DNA of 64,000 bases from NCBI RefSeq assembly GCF_023656415.1, contig NZ_JAMOIL010000011.1:1-64000 (forward strand). Direction: 5' to 3'. The notes beneath the pieces were generated by a model. The model saw nothing but the letters and a program-made list of their open reading frames with translations. It was not told the origin of the DNA and did not search any database. Below, piece by piece: positions 24,427 through 34,042 of this stretch (its first letter is position 1; each line of letters starts with the position of its first letter). This stretch comes from Nocardioides bruguierae. Lineage in GTDB: Bacteria; Actinomycetota; Actinomycetes; Propionibacteriales; Nocardioidaceae. A program made the position numbers and the translations under genes.

Positions 24427-24453
24427 GCTTCTTCCTCGTGGTGAGGGGCTGCC

Positions 24454-25368
24454 TCAGGCCGGCGTGTGCTCGCCGGCCAGGTCGGCCTCCACCTCACGGT
24501 GGGCGAGGACGGCGGCGGCCCGCTCGGCTCGCACGGCCCACACGATCCCCGCGACCCAGGCGACGGCGATCGTGCCCGCGAGCACGGCGACCTGCGTGCC
24601 CGTGGCGCCGAACGCCTCGGCGAGCGTCTTGGAGTTGGTCAGCACGATGAGGCCGCCCGCGGCCACGCCCAGCACGCGCGGGGCCAGGATGCGGACCAGC
24701 CAGGCCGCGACCGGGGCGGCGACCACGCCGCCGGCCAGCAGCGCGCCCGCGTAGCCCCACGGGATGCCCTGGCTGCTCAGGGCGATGATGAAGCCGAGCG
24801 AGCCGCCGATGGCGACCACGAACTCCGAGGTGTCGATCGAGCCGACGACCTTGCGGGGCTCGAGGCGGCCGGAGGAGAGGAGCGTGGTGGTGCCGACCGG
24901 GCCCCACCCGCCGCCGCCGACGGCGTCCAGCGCACCGCCCACGAGGCCGAGCGGCGCCAGGAGCGCGGCGTGCGGCCGTCGTCCGAACTGCGGGCGGCGG
25001 CCACCCAGGGCGAGGAAGCGCCAGATCACGTACAGGCCGAGGCTCAGCAGGATGCCGGCGACGACCGGCTTGGCGAGGGCCCCGTCGAGGTTGGCCAGGA
25101 ACGTGGCGCCGGCGAACGCGCCCACGAAGCCGGGCCCGGCCATGATCGCGACGGTGCGCCAGTCGACGTTGCCGAGGCGCGCGTGCGAGGCGCCGGAGAC
25201 CAGCGAGGTGCCGATCTCGGAGAAGTGGACCGCGGCCGATGCCGCTGCCGGGCCCACGCCGACGGCGAGCAGCAGGGTCGTGGACGTGACGCCGTAGGCC
25301 ATGCCCAGCGAGCCGTCGACGAGCTGGGCGAACAGGCCGACGAAGCCGACCAGCAGGAGTGTGCGCAC
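24454..25368 (-). CDS. TauE/SafE (TSUP) family sulfite/organosulfonate exporter
   Basis: A 304-aa membrane protein with about eight TM helices in two inverted halves. The N-terminal GLFAQLVDGSLGMAYGV and the mid-protein GLVGGALDAVGGGGWGPV are the paired glycine-rich signatures of the TSUP family, which exports sulfite, sulfonates or related anions. A conserved GSIDTSEF follows the second. The start is GTG 25368. Upstream are two palindromes in an unusually AT-rich promoter, which suggests dedicated regulation, for example by sulfur status. Substrate is inferred from family only. Confidence 0.88.
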   Translation of the reverse strand: MRTLLLVGFVGLFAQLVDGSLGMAYGVTSTTLLLAVGVGPAAASAAVHFSEIGTSLVSGASHARLGNVDWRTVAIMAGPGFVGAFAGATFLANLDGALAKPVVAGILLSLGLYVIWRFLALGGRRPQFGRRPHAALLAPLGLVGGALDAVGGGGWGPVGTTTLLSSGRLEPRKVVGSIDTSEFVVAIGGSLGFIIALSSQGIPWGYAGALLAGGVVAAPVAAWLVRILAPRVLGVAAGGLIVLTNSKTLAEAFGATGTQVAVLAGTIAVAWVAGIVWAVRAERAAAVLAHREVEADLAGEHTPA

Positions 25369-25390
25369 GGGGCGCTCCTTTCGAGGGGGA

Positions 25391-25434
25391 AGCCGATCGG
25401 CTTGTCTTGTAAGTCGATCTGTTTGGTCAACTTA
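25391..25434 (-). promoter_or_regulatory. Promoter region of TauE/SafE gene with two dyads
   Basis: AGCCGATCGGCT (25391-25402) is a perfect 12-bp palindrome. TAAGTCGA-N9-TCAACTTA (25410-25434) is an inverted repeat with one mismatch. On the minus strand the latter reads through TTGACC, a possible -35, so it may be an operator overlapping the promoter. Confidence 0.5.
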
Positions 25435-25497
25435 AATGACAAAGGGGTCGGCGTCCAGCACCCGCCCCTGTGACCCGGCCCCTGGCAGGCTGGTGTC

Positions 25498-25969
25498 GTG
25501 CGGCGGCTCTGGATGGTCGGCCTCGGCTGGCCGCTGGTGGTCGGCGGCGTGGTGCTCTACCCGCTGCCTGGCCCCGGCCTGCTCCTGATCGCCCTCGGCG
25601 TGCCCCTGCTGGCGCGCTACGACGAACGGGCCGCACGGTGGCTGCGGCCGGCGCAGCGGCGCGCTGCGCGAGACCGCGCGGGCGGTCGAGACGTGGCCGC
25701 GGACGCTCGTGAGCGCGCTCGTCACCGCCCTGGTCGGGCTGGCCGGCGTGCTGTGGCTGCTCGAGCCCGCTCAGCCCGCCTGGTGGGGGCTGCCCGCCTG
25801 GACGTGGCTGCCCGGCGGCTGGTGGGCCGGGGTCTCGCAGGTGGCCTCGGGCGTGGTCTGCCTGGCGCTGGTGGCCTGGGCGCGGGTGGTGCTGGGGCCG
25901 GGGCGCACGCCGGCGTCCGCCCTGAGGTCGGGGGAGCTCAGCGAGGAGTCGCGTCGATCCGCAGCGTGA
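25498..25969 (+). pseudogene. PGPGW-type small membrane protein, frameshifted
   Basis: From GTG 25498 the frame encodes VRRLWMVGLGWPLVVGGVV and YPLPGPGLLLIALGVPLL, the PGPG(W) membrane motif, as far as WLRPAQRR (about 25660). Family-like sequence then continues one frame over (ETARAVETWPRT, LVTALVGLAGVLWLLEP, PAWWGLPAWTWLPGGWWAG) to TGA 25967-25969. The intact paralogue at 26486 has both halves in one frame, so one extra base (or two missing) around 25655-25665 splits this copy. It could be real decay or a sequencing slip in the GC-rich stretch. The 3' end overlaps the convergent GNAT gene by 32 bp. Confidence 0.7.
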
Positions 25970-26420
25970 GGAAGGTGCTCAGCGGGTCCGGGGCGTAGTC
26001 GGCGAAGGGCTCGGTGTCGACGAACCCGTGGCGGCGGTACAGCGACCTCGCGGGGGCGAAGAAGTCCTCCGAGCCCGTCTCGAGCGAGATGCGGGTCGTG
26101 CCCTGTGCGCGGGCGTGCTCGAGCACGTGGGCCAGCACCTGCGCGCCGATGCCCTCGCCGCGACGGTGGGGTGCCGTCCGCATGGACTTCAGCTCCAGGT
26201 GGCCGTCCCCGAGGTCCTTGAGCGCGGCGGTGCCGAGCAGCTCGCTGCCTGCCCCGTCGTGCGCGACGAAGAACGTGATCTCGGGGCGCCGCAGGCCCTC
26301 GACGTCGAGCGCGTGCACCGACTCGGGCGGGGAGATGCTGCGCATCTGGGTCACGTGGGCCTCGAGGAAGGCGATGACCTCGGGGTCGTGGACGTCGTCG
26401 GTGCGGATGGTCAGGGCCAC
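25938..26420 (-). CDS. GNAT-family N-acetyltransferase
   Basis: A 160-aa GCN5-related acyltransferase. The acetyl-CoA-binding loop is RRGEGIGAQVLAHVLEHAR (Q/R-x-x-G-x-G/A type), preceded by the beta-strand LELKSMRT and followed by RISLETGSEDFFAPARSLY and RHGF, the standard motif B. The substrate is unknown. GTG 26420 is the only reasonable start, since the family fold begins at once with ALTIRTDD. It lies between two PGPGW genes and converges with the first. Confidence 0.87.
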   Translation of the reverse strand: MALTIRTDDVHDPEVIAFLEAHVTQMRSISPPESVHALDVEGLRRPEITFFVAHDGAGSELLGTAALKDLGDGHLELKSMRTAPHRRGEGIGAQVLAHVLEHARAQGTTRISLETGSEDFFAPARSLYRRHGFVDTEPFADYAPDPLSTFLTLRIDATPR

Positions 26421-26485
26421 GACGGGAGCGTACGGGCGTGCCTGCTCACCCGGAACGGCTGGGAGCCTCCTGTCAGGATGGAGCC

Positions 26486-26962
26486 ATGACGCGGGCCGCG
26501 AAGATGATCGTGATCGAGGTCCTCGGCTGGCTGCTGGTGCTGGCCGGCATCGCCGCCCTGGTGCTGCCGGGGCCGGGCCTGCTGATGATCTTCGCCGGCG
26601 TCGCCCTGCTCTCCCAGCGCTACGCCTGGGCCGAGCGCAGGCTCGCACCGATCAAGTACCGCGCCCTCAAGGGCGCGGCCGACTCGGTCGACAACAAGCT
26701 GCGCGTGGCCGGCTCCGTCGTGCTCGCGATCTGGCTCCTGGCCTGGGGTGTCGTGTGGATCTGGTCGCCGCCGGCCCCGTCGTGGTGGCCGGTGGCCGAC
26801 TCGTGGTGGCTGATCGGTGGCGCCGGCACCGGCGTGACCCTCATCCTCTCCGGCCTGCTCGCGATCTTCCTGATCGTGTGGAGCATCCGCCGCTTCCGCG
26901 GCCACCCGGAGGCTCTCGAGGCCGTCGAGGCGGAGTACGCGGAGCACAAGCGCCGCTCCTGA
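26486..26962 (+). CDS. PGPGW-type transmembrane protein
   Basis: A 158-aa protein with an amphipathic start (MTRAAKMIVIEVLGWLLV), the motif LVLPGPGLLMIFAGVALL, a short cytosolic helix (WAERRLAPIKYRALKG), and two more TM helices separated by a Trp/Pro-rich loop (PPAPSWWPVADSWWL). It ends in a charged tail. This matches the PGPGW family of uncharacterised actinobacterial membrane proteins. A CAGGAT -10 (26474-26479) lies 6 nt before ATG, which suggests a leaderless mRNA. It is an intact paralogue of the frameshifted gene 0.5 kb upstream. Confidence 0.82.
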   Translation: MTRAAKMIVIEVLGWLLVLAGIAALVLPGPGLLMIFAGVALLSQRYAWAERRLAPIKYRALKGAADSVDNKLRVAGSVVLAIWLLAWGVVWIWSPPAPSWWPVADSWWLIGGAGTGVTLILSGLLAIFLIVWSIRRFRGHPEALEAVEAEYAEHKRRS

Positions 26963-26975
26963 CCTCTCCCGGCCC

Positions 26976-27083
26976 GGTGGTCGAGGTGTGAGGAGCGCCA
27001 GCGACGAGCCTCGAGACCCCCGCACCCGCAGCGCCCGGCGGTCGAGCAGCGAGGAGCCCCGGCGACGAGCGCACGTCGAGACC
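26976..27083. repeat. Dispersed palindromic repeats (locus 2), two type 1 copies
   Basis: One type 1 element at 26976-27018 runs from GGTGGTCGAGG to CCTCGAGACC with an AGCGccAGCG centre. A second, more diverged one lies at 27037-27083. The 235-bp gap before recC holds only these and a promoter. Confidence 0.8.
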
Positions 27084-27183
27084 ACCCCCCCCGACCAGGC
27101 CACCCACTCTCCACAGGCCCCCGAGCCGCCCCGCTCGTCCCCAGCATCGGAGACGTTCGGACGCCCCTATCGGCGGCCTCGCC

Positions 27184-27189
27184 TAGTCT
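27184..27189 (+). promoter_or_regulatory. Leaderless -10 box for recC
   Basis: TAGTCT ends 8 nt before ATG 27198 and there is no Shine-Dalgarno sequence between. Transcription would start at or within a base or two of the ATG. This also fixes the recC start. Confidence 0.5.
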
Positions 27190-27197
27190 CCACCTCG

Positions 27198-30100
27198 ATG
27201 CCGCTCCACCTGCACCGTGCCGCCCGCACCGACCTTCTCGCCGACGCCCTCGGCGGGCTCCTGGCGAGCCCGCTGCCGGACCCCTTCGCCGAGGAGGTCG
27301 TCGTCGTGCCCGCCCGTGGGGTGGAGCGCTGGCTGACCCAGCGGCTCTCGCACCGCCTCGGCGCAGCCGAGGGTCGGGAGGACGGCGTGTGCGCCGGCGT
27401 CCGCTTCCTGGCACCGCGCTCGCTCGTCTCCCTGCTGCTGGGGCGCGAGAAGGACGACCCGTGGGACCCGGAGCGGCTGGTCTGGCCGGTGCTCGCGGTG
27501 GTCGACGACTCGCTCGGCGAGCCCTGGTGCGCCGCGCTGTCGCGCCACCTCGGCCACGGCCTGACGGGCGAGGCCCGCGCCACCCGTCGCCAGCGGCGCT
27601 GGTCGGTGGCCCACCACCTGGCTCGGCTGTTCGCCGCCTACGCGGTGCAGCGCCCGGCGATGCTGGCGGCCTGGTCCGCCGGCGGCAGCGGTGACGGGCT
27701 CGGCCACGACCTCCCGCCCGACCTGGCCTGGCAGCCGGAGCTCTTCCGCCGCGTCTGCGCGCGGGTGCGCGCCGAGAGCGGTGCCGCCGCCCCGCACGAG
27801 CGGCACGCCGCCACCCTCGCGGCGCTCGAGGTCGGCGGCGACGGGCTCGACCTGCCGGCCCGGCTCTCGCTGTTCGGCCACACGCGGCTGCCCGAGACCG
27901 AGGTGGCGCTGCTGCGCGCCCTCGCGGCCCACCGCGACGTCCACCTGTGGCTCCCGCAGGCCTCCGAGCCGCTGTGGCAGGCGCTCCAGCCGCTGGGCGG
28001 CCCGGTCCCGCGCGCCGAGGACGACAGCGACCTCCTGGTCGGCCACCCGCTGCTGGCCTCGTTGGGCCGGGACAGTCGCGAGCTGACCCGCACCCTGCAC
28101 GGGGTCGCCGACCACGAGCACGTCCACGACCGTACGGAGCCCGCGGGCACCACCCTGCTCTCCCGGCTCCAGGGCGACCTGCGGGCCAACCACGCCCCCG
28201 ACGCCGCGGAGCGGGCGGCGCGACCCGTGGACCCGGCCGACCGCAGCCTCCAGGTGCACGCCTGCCACGGCCCCGCCCGCCAGGTCGAGGTGCTGCGCGA
28301 GGTGCTCGTCGGCCTCCTCCAGGACGACCCCACCCTCGAGCCGCGCGACATCCTCGTCATGTGTCCGGACGTGGAGTCCTACGCCCCGCTCGTCTCGGCC
28401 GCGTTCGGCCAGGGCGGCGGCGAGGGCACGGACGACGCCGTCGCCGGTCACCCGGGCCACCGGCTGCGGGTGCGCCTGGCCGACCGGGCGCTCTCGGCGA
28501 CCAACCCGCTGCTGGGCGTGGCCGCGTCGCTGGTGGAGCTGGCCGGCGGCCGGGTCACGGCGTCCGAGGTGCTGGACCTGCTGGCCACCCCCGTCGTCCG
28601 CGCCCGCTTCGGGCTCAGCGACGACGACCTCGACCGGGTCTCCCGCTGGGTGGGGGAGGCCGGCGTGCGCTGGGGCCTGGACGCCGCCGGCCGCGCCCCG
28701 TTCTCCATGGACCGCTTCGAGATGAACACCTGGCGCTGGGGCGTGGACCGGGTGCTGCTGGGCGTGGTGATGTCCGGCGACGAGCTGGCCCACGTGGGCG
28801 ACGCCCTGCCGCTGGACGACGTGGGCAGCTCGGAGGCGGGCCTGGCCGGCCGGCTCGCCGAGGCCCTCGACCGTGTCGGAGCCTGCCTCGAGGGCCTCAC
28901 CACCGCCGTGGGGGTCTCCCGCTGGGTCGAGGTGCTGCGCACCGCGGTCCGCGGCCTGACCCTCGCCGACGACGACGCGGCCTGGCAGCTGCCGCAGCTC
29001 GAGCGTGAGCTCGCCGGGATCGCCCAGGACGCGGCGGAGCCGGCAGCCGGACCGGGGGCACGCGCCGGTGAGGAGCCCGAGCTGGCGCTCGCCGACGTCC
29101 GTGCCCTGCTCGCCTCGCGGCTCTCGGGCCGCCCGACCCGCTCCAGCTTCCGCACGGGGACGATCACCGTCTGCACCATGGTGCCGATGCGCTCGGTGCC
29201 GCACCGGGTCGTGTGCCTCCTCGGGCTCGACGACGGCACCTACCCGCGCAGCACCGCCGCGGACGGCGACGACGTCCTGACCCGCACCCCGCTGACCGGT
29301 GAGCGCGACCTGCGCTCCGAGGACCGCCAGCTCATGCTCGACGCGGTGCTGGCCGCGTCCGAGACGCTGGTGCTGACCTACACGGGCGCCACCGAGCACT
29401 CCGGGTCCGCGCGCCCGCCCGCCGTACCGCTCCAGGAGCTGCTCGACGCTGCCGACCGCACCTGCGCCGAGCCCGTGCGCGAGCACGTCGTGGTCCACCA
29501 CCCGCTCCAGCCGCACGATGCGCGCAACCTCGTGCCGGGTGCCCTCGTCCGCGAGCGTGCCCCCCGGCCGTTCAGCTTCGACGTGGCAGCGCGCGCCGGC
29601 GCGCAGGCCGCCCACGGCACGCTGACCCCGGTGCCGCTGCTGGTGCCGGCCGGCGGGCTGCCCGAGCACCCGCTCACCGAGGTCTCCCTGGCGGACCTCG
29701 TCGACTTCGTCAGCCACCCGGTCCGGCACTTCCTGCGCCGCCGTCTCGACGTGGGCTCGCCGCTGCGGGCCCGCGAGGTCGAGGACGCCATGCCGGTGGA
29801 GCTGGACGCCCTGGAGAAGTGGGGCGTCGGCGACCGGCTGCTGCACGAGATCCTGGCCGGCGCGGCCCCGGGCACGGCGTTGGAGGCCGAGCGACGACGC
29901 GGCGGCATCCCGCCGGCCGCCCTGGGCGACCTGGTGCTGGCCGACGTCGAGTCCCAGGTCCGCGCGATCTTCGACGCCACCCGCGACCACCGGTCGGCTC
30001 CGGCCCGGTCGGTCGACGTGGACGTCGAGGTCGGGGGCGGACGCCGGGTCACCGGCACCGTCTCGCCGGTGCACGGCAACCAGCTGCTGACGCTCGGCTA

Positions 30101-30590
30101 CTCCCGGTTGAAGGCCCGGCACCGGCTCCAGTCCTGGGTGCAGCTGATCGCCCTGGCGGCCGGTCGTCCCGACGAGCACTGGATCGCGCGGGCCGTCGGC
30201 AGGACCAAGGCCGGGCCCCAGGCGGCCCTGGCCGGTCCGCTCGACCACCGGGCCGTCGCCTGGCTCACCGACCTCGTGGACCTCTACGCCGAGGGGCTGC
30301 GCCGGCCGTTGCCGCTGCCGCCCGAGACGTCCCTGGCCTGGGCCACGGCGGCCGTCGCCCGGGAGGGCGGGGACCCGGACGCGGACCCGTCCGCCGCCGC
30401 GTCCCGCGCGTGGGTGACCGACCCGCACGACCGGTTCGGCATCGAGGGAGAGGACAAGGACGTCTCCCACCGCACCGTCTTCGGTGAGGACGCGCACCTC
30501 GACGTCCTCGTCGACGCCGGCCTGCCCGAGCTGGCCCTGCGGCTGTGGCGACCGGCCATCACGACCGGGGAGCGGGTGGGCCCGCTGTGA
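27198..30590 (+). CDS. recC: Exodeoxyribonuclease V subunit gamma (RecC)
   Basis: A 1130-aa subunit of RecBCD, the double-strand-end helicase/nuclease. RecC has an inactive helicase fold and scans for Chi. Recognisable parts: the start LHLHRAARTDLLADALGGLL, VVVPARGVERWLTQRLSHRLG, GRPTRSSFRTGTITVCTMVP, RVVCLLGLDDGTYPR and SEDRQLMLDAVLAA, then the nuclease-like C-terminal domain (LADLVDFVSHPVRHFLRRRL). Walker motifs are degenerate as expected for RecC. ATG 27198 is set by the leaderless -10. It overlaps recB by 4 bp (GTGA). Confidence 0.93.
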   Translation: MPLHLHRAARTDLLADALGGLLASPLPDPFAEEVVVVPARGVERWLTQRLSHRLGAAEGREDGVCAGVRFLAPRSLVSLLLGREKDDPWDPERLVWPVLAVVDDSLGEPWCAALSRHLGHGLTGEARATRRQRRWSVAHHLARLFAAYAVQRPAMLAAWSAGGSGDGLGHDLPPDLAWQPELFRRVCARVRAESGAAAPHERHAATLAALEVGGDGLDLPARLSLFGHTRLPETEVALLRALAAHRDVHLWLPQASEPLWQALQPLGGPVPRAEDDSDLLVGHPLLASLGRDSRELTRTLHGVADHEHVHDRTEPAGTTLLSRLQGDLRANHAPDAAERAARPVDPADRSLQVHACHGPARQVEVLREVLVGLLQDDPTLEPRDILVMCPDVESYAPLVSAAFGQGGGEGTDDAVAGHPGHRLRVRLADRALSATNPLLGVAASLVELAGGRVTASEVLDLLATPVVRARFGLSDDDLDRVSRWVGEAGVRWGLDAAGRAPFSMDRFEMNTWRWGVDRVLLGVVMSGDELAHVGDALPLDDVGSSEAGLAGRLAEALDRVGACLEGLTTAVGVSRWVEVLRTAVRGLTLADDDAAWQLPQLERELAGIAQDAAEPAAGPGARAGEEPELALADVRALLASRLSGRPTRSSFRTGTITVCTMVPMRSVPHRVVCLLGLDDGTYPRSTAADGDDVLTRTPLTGERDLRSEDRQLMLDAVLAASETLVLTYTGATEHSGSARPPAVPLQELLDAADRTCAEPVREHVVVHHPLQPHDARNLVPGALVRERAPRPFSFDVAARAGAQAAHGTLTPVPLLVPAGGLPEHPLTEVSLADLVDFVSHPVRHFLRRRLDVGSPLRAREVEDAMPVELDALEKWGVGDRLLHEILAGAAPGTALEAERRRGGIPPAALGDLVLADVESQVRAIFDATRDHRSAPARSVDVDVEVGGGRRVTGTVSPVHGNQLLTLGYSRLKARHRLQSWVQLIALAAGRPDEHWIARAVGRTKAGPQAALAGPLDHRAVAWLTDLVDLYAEGLRRPLPLPPETSLAWATAAVAREGGDPDADPSAAASRAWVTDPHDRFGIEGEDKDVSHRTVFGEDAHLDVLVDAGLPELALRLWRPAITTGERVGPL

Positions 30591-33500
30591 GCACGCACCC
30601 GACCGACCCCGCCCACGCCGTCCCGTCCGCACCGGAGCGCCACGCCATGGAGACCTTCGACGCCCTCGGGCCCCTGCCGGGGGTCGGCACGACGCTGCTC
30701 GAGGCCAGTGCGGGCACCGGCAAGACCTGGACGATCGGCGCCCTGGTCACCCGCTACGTCGCGGAGGACGGGGTGCCCCTGGCCGAGATGCTCGTCGTCA
30801 CCTTCGGGCGGGCCGCCAGCCAGGAGCTGCGCGAGCGCGTGCACGCCCAGCTCAGCGAGGCGGCCGCGGCCCTGGCCGAGGACGCGCCGGAGCCCACCGA
30901 GCCGCTGCTGCGCCGGCTGCGCGAGACCACCCCGCAGGAGCGGGCGGTGCGTCGCCGTCGCCTGGCCCGGGCGCTCGCCGACTTCGACGCGGCCACCATC
31001 GCCACGACGCACCAGTTCTGCGGCCTCGTCCTCGACTCGCTGGGCGTGGCCGGAGACACCGACGCCCGCGCCCACCTCGTCGAGGACCTGGAGGACCTGA
31101 CCCGCGAGGTCGTCGACGACCTGTACCTGCGCGCGTTCGGCCGCCGCGACGACCCGCCGGTGTTCAGCCGCAAGGACGCGCTCGAGCTGGCCCGCGCGGC
31201 CGTGGGCGACCCGCAGGCGCACCTGCTGCCCGAGGCGGGCGACGAGAGCGTCCCGGCGATCACGGGGCGGCGCGCCTCGTTCGCCCGGGCCGTCCGCGCC
31301 GAGGTCGAGCACCGCAAGCGTCGCCTGGGCGTGCTCTCCTACGACGACCTCCTGGCCCAGCTGGCCGACGCGCTCGAGGACGAGGATGCACCGGCCCGCC
31401 GGCGCATGCGCGACCGGTGGTCGGTGGTGCTGGTCGACGAGTTCCAGGACACCGACCCCGTGCAGTGGCAGGTCCTCGACCGCGCCTTCACCGGGCACGC
31501 GCGGATGGTGCTGATCGGCGACCCCAAGCAGGCGATCTACGCCTTCCGCGGCGGCGACGTGCACACCTATCTCCAGGCCGCTGCGACGGCCGGGACGCAG
31601 CAGACGCTCGGCACCAACTGGCGCAGCGACGCCGGCCTGGTCTCGGCGCTCCAGGTGCTGCTCGGCGGGGCGGAGCTGGGGGACGAGCGGATCACCGTCC
31701 ACCCGGTCGACGCCCACCACCGCGAGGCGCGGCTGCGCGGTGCGGACGGGTCCGCCCTGCCGCCGCTGCGCCTGCGTGCCCTCGACCGTGACCTGCTGAA
31801 GGTGTCCCCGCGCACCACGCCGTCGGTGAAGAAGGCGCGGCCCGCGATCTGGACCGACGTCGCCCACGAGGTGCAGTCCCTGCTCTCCTCCGGCGCCACG
31901 TGGCGCGGTCGGCCGCTGGTCGCCGGCGACGTGGCAGTGCTGTGCAACCGGCACGCCGACCTCGCCGCCGTGCAGGCCCAGCTCGAGCCGCTCGGCATCC
32001 GGGCCGTCATCGCCGGCGGGGAGAGCATCTTCACCACGCCCGCGGCGCGGTACTGGGCGACCCTGCTGGAGGCCCTGGAGCAGCCGCACCGCAGCACCCG
32101 TGTCCGCGCCGCCGCGCTCACCCCGTTCCTCGGTCGTGACGCCACCTGGCTCGACGGCGCGGGGGACGAGGCCACCGACGAGGTCGCCGACCTCCTGCGC
32201 GAGTGGGCCGACCTCGTCGCCCGGCGCGGGGTGGCCGCGGTGACCGAGGCGGCCACGACCGCCGGCATGCCCGCGCGGGTGCTCGCGCGCGTCGGCGGCG
32301 AGCGGCTCCTGACCGACCTGCGGCACCTCGGCGAGGTGCTGCACGAGACCGCCCAGAACGAGCGGCTGGGCGTGGTCACGCTGCTGGCGTGGCTGCGGCG
32401 TGAGGTCGCGGAGGCCGAGGAGGGGCGCGTCCAGGAGCGGGTGCGCCGCCTCGACAGCGACGCCGCCGCCGTCCAGCTCGTGACCATCCACTCGAGCAAG
32501 GGCCTGCAGTACCCGGTGGTGCTGCTCCCCACGCTGACCGACCGCTGGGTGCCCACGATGACGCAGGCACGCTTCCACGACGAGGCGGGCCGACGCTGCC
32601 TGGACGTCGGCGGGCCCACCCCGCGGCGCGAGGACTGGCGCGGTCACGAGCGTGCCGCGCAGGCCGAGGACGCGGGGGAGTCGCTGCGGCTGGCCTACGT
32701 GGCGGCGACCCGGGCCCAGAGCCAGGTCGTGCTGTGGTGGGCACCCACGAAGAACACCGAGTCCTCCCCGCTGCACCGCTTGCTCTCGCGGGTGCCCGGC
32801 ACCGCGGAGGTGCTGCCTACCCGCGCCGTGCCGCCCGACGACCTGCTGCGACAGGGCCTCGGCATGTGGGAGCAGGCCGGCGGCCCGGTCGTCGAGCGCG
32901 CCGAGCCCGCCCCGCTCGGTGCCCTGCCCGAGAGCCCGGCGCCCGGGGAGCTGTCCGTGCGGAGGTTCGACCGGGTCGTGGACACCGCCTGGCGCCGCAC
33001 GTCCTACTCGGCGCTGGCGCACGCGGCGGACGCCGGTGGCCCCGTGGTCGGCGGCGCCGACGGCGCCCCGGGCGTCGGCAGCGAGCCGGAGGCGCTCGGC
33101 AAGGACGACGAGGTCGACCTCGCCGAGACCGTGACCCGCGAGGAGCCCCCGTCCACGGAGCTCGCGCTCGCCTCCCCGATGGCCCGGCTCCCGGTCGGTG
33201 CGACGTTCGGCTCGCTCGTGCACGCGGTGCTCGAGCACGCCGACCCGGCCGCGCCCGCCCACGGCGGTGACCTGCGGGCCGAGCTGTCCGCCCACGTCGC
33301 CGAGCAGCGTGGGTGGTGGCCGGTCGATCTCGACGGGGACGAGCTCGCCGAGGCGCTCCTGGCGGTCTGCGACACCCCGCTCGGCCCGGACGCCGACGAC
33401 CGGACGCTGCGCAGCCTGGGCCTGCGGGACCGGCTGCGGGAGATGGACTTCGAGCTGCCCCTGGCCGGCGGCGACGTCGCCCGCGCGGGCTCCGGGGCGT

Positions 33501-34042
33501 CGCAGGTGCGGCTCGCCGACCTCGCACCTGTGCTGCGCCGCCACCTGCCGGAGGGCGACCCCGTCGGAGGCTTCGCGGACTCCCTCGAGACCCGCCCGGG
33601 CGGGCCTGCCACGCCGTTGGGCGACCAGCCCCTGCGCGGCTACCTCACCGGCTCGGTGGACGTCGTCCTCCGCGTCGGCACGGCCGAGGAACCGCGCTAC
33701 CTGGTGGTCGACTACAAGACCAACTGGCTCGGGCCGCGGGAGGAGCCACTGACCGCCCACGCCTACCGGCCGGCGGCGCTGGAGGAGGCGATGGGGCACT
33801 CCGACTACCCCCTCCAGGCGCTGCTCTACGCCGTCGTCCTGCACCGGTTCCTGCGCTGGCGCCAGCCCGGCTACGACCCGGAGCAGCACCTCGGCGGCGT
33901 CCTGTACCTCTACGTCCGCGGCCTGTGCGGCCCCGAGACCCCTCGGGTCGACGGGCAGCCCTGCGGCGTCTTCAGCTGGCGCCCGCCGATGGCGCTGCTG
34001 GAGGACCTGTCCGCGCTCCTCGACGGGAGGCTCACCCGATGA
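30587..34042 (+). CDS. recB: Exodeoxyribonuclease V subunit beta (RecB)
   Basis: A 1151-aa UvrD-like 3'-5' helicase with C-terminal nuclease. Walker A is LEASAGTGKTWT (about 38-48). Helicase motif II is VVLVDEFQDTDP, motif III YAFRGGDVHTYL, motif V TIHSSKGLQYPVV and motif VI RLAYVAATRA. In the nuclease domain GSVDVVLR (Asp about 1025) and VVDYKTN (Asp 1042, Lys 1044) give the catalytic residues, and DYPLQALLYAVVLHRFL is the usual QxxxY motif. GTG 30587 overlaps the recC stop. With recC and recD it degrades and resects double-strand ends and invading linear DNA. Confidence 0.95.
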   Translation: MSTHPTDPAHAVPSAPERHAMETFDALGPLPGVGTTLLEASAGTGKTWTIGALVTRYVAEDGVPLAEMLVVTFGRAASQELRERVHAQLSEAAAALAEDAPEPTEPLLRRLRETTPQERAVRRRRLARALADFDAATIATTHQFCGLVLDSLGVAGDTDARAHLVEDLEDLTREVVDDLYLRAFGRRDDPPVFSRKDALELARAAVGDPQAHLLPEAGDESVPAITGRRASFARAVRAEVEHRKRRLGVLSYDDLLAQLADALEDEDAPARRRMRDRWSVVLVDEFQDTDPVQWQVLDRAFTGHARMVLIGDPKQAIYAFRGGDVHTYLQAAATAGTQQTLGTNWRSDAGLVSALQVLLGGAELGDERITVHPVDAHHREARLRGADGSALPPLRLRALDRDLLKVSPRTTPSVKKARPAIWTDVAHEVQSLLSSGATWRGRPLVAGDVAVLCNRHADLAAVQAQLEPLGIRAVIAGGESIFTTPAARYWATLLEALEQPHRSTRVRAAALTPFLGRDATWLDGAGDEATDEVADLLREWADLVARRGVAAVTEAATTAGMPARVLARVGGERLLTDLRHLGEVLHETAQNERLGVVTLLAWLRREVAEAEEGRVQERVRRLDSDAAAVQLVTIHSSKGLQYPVVLLPTLTDRWVPTMTQARFHDEAGRRCLDVGGPTPRREDWRGHERAAQAEDAGESLRLAYVAATRAQSQVVLWWAPTKNTESSPLHRLLSRVPGTAEVLPTRAVPPDDLLRQGLGMWEQAGGPVVERAEPAPLGALPESPAPGELSVRRFDRVVDTAWRRTSYSALAHAADAGGPVVGGADGAPGVGSEPEALGKDDEVDLAETVTREEPPSTELALASPMARLPVGATFGSLVHAVLEHADPAAPAHGGDLRAELSAHVAEQRGWWPVDLDGDELAEALLAVCDTPLGPDADDRTLRSLGLRDRLREMDFELPLAGGDVARAGSGASQVRLADLAPVLRRHLPEGDPVGGFADSLETRPGGPATPLGDQPLRGYLTGSVDVVLRVGTAEEPRYLVVDYKTNWLGPREEPLTAHAYRPAALEEAMGHSDYPLQALLYAVVLHRFLRWRQPGYDPEQHLGGVLYLYVRGLCGPETPRVDGQPCGVFSWRPPMALLEDLSALLDGRLTR

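Noticed and set aside
23166..24650. 494-aa + frame overlapping the riboswitch and terC
   Set aside because: Out of frame with TerC and rich in Arg/Pro; a shadow.
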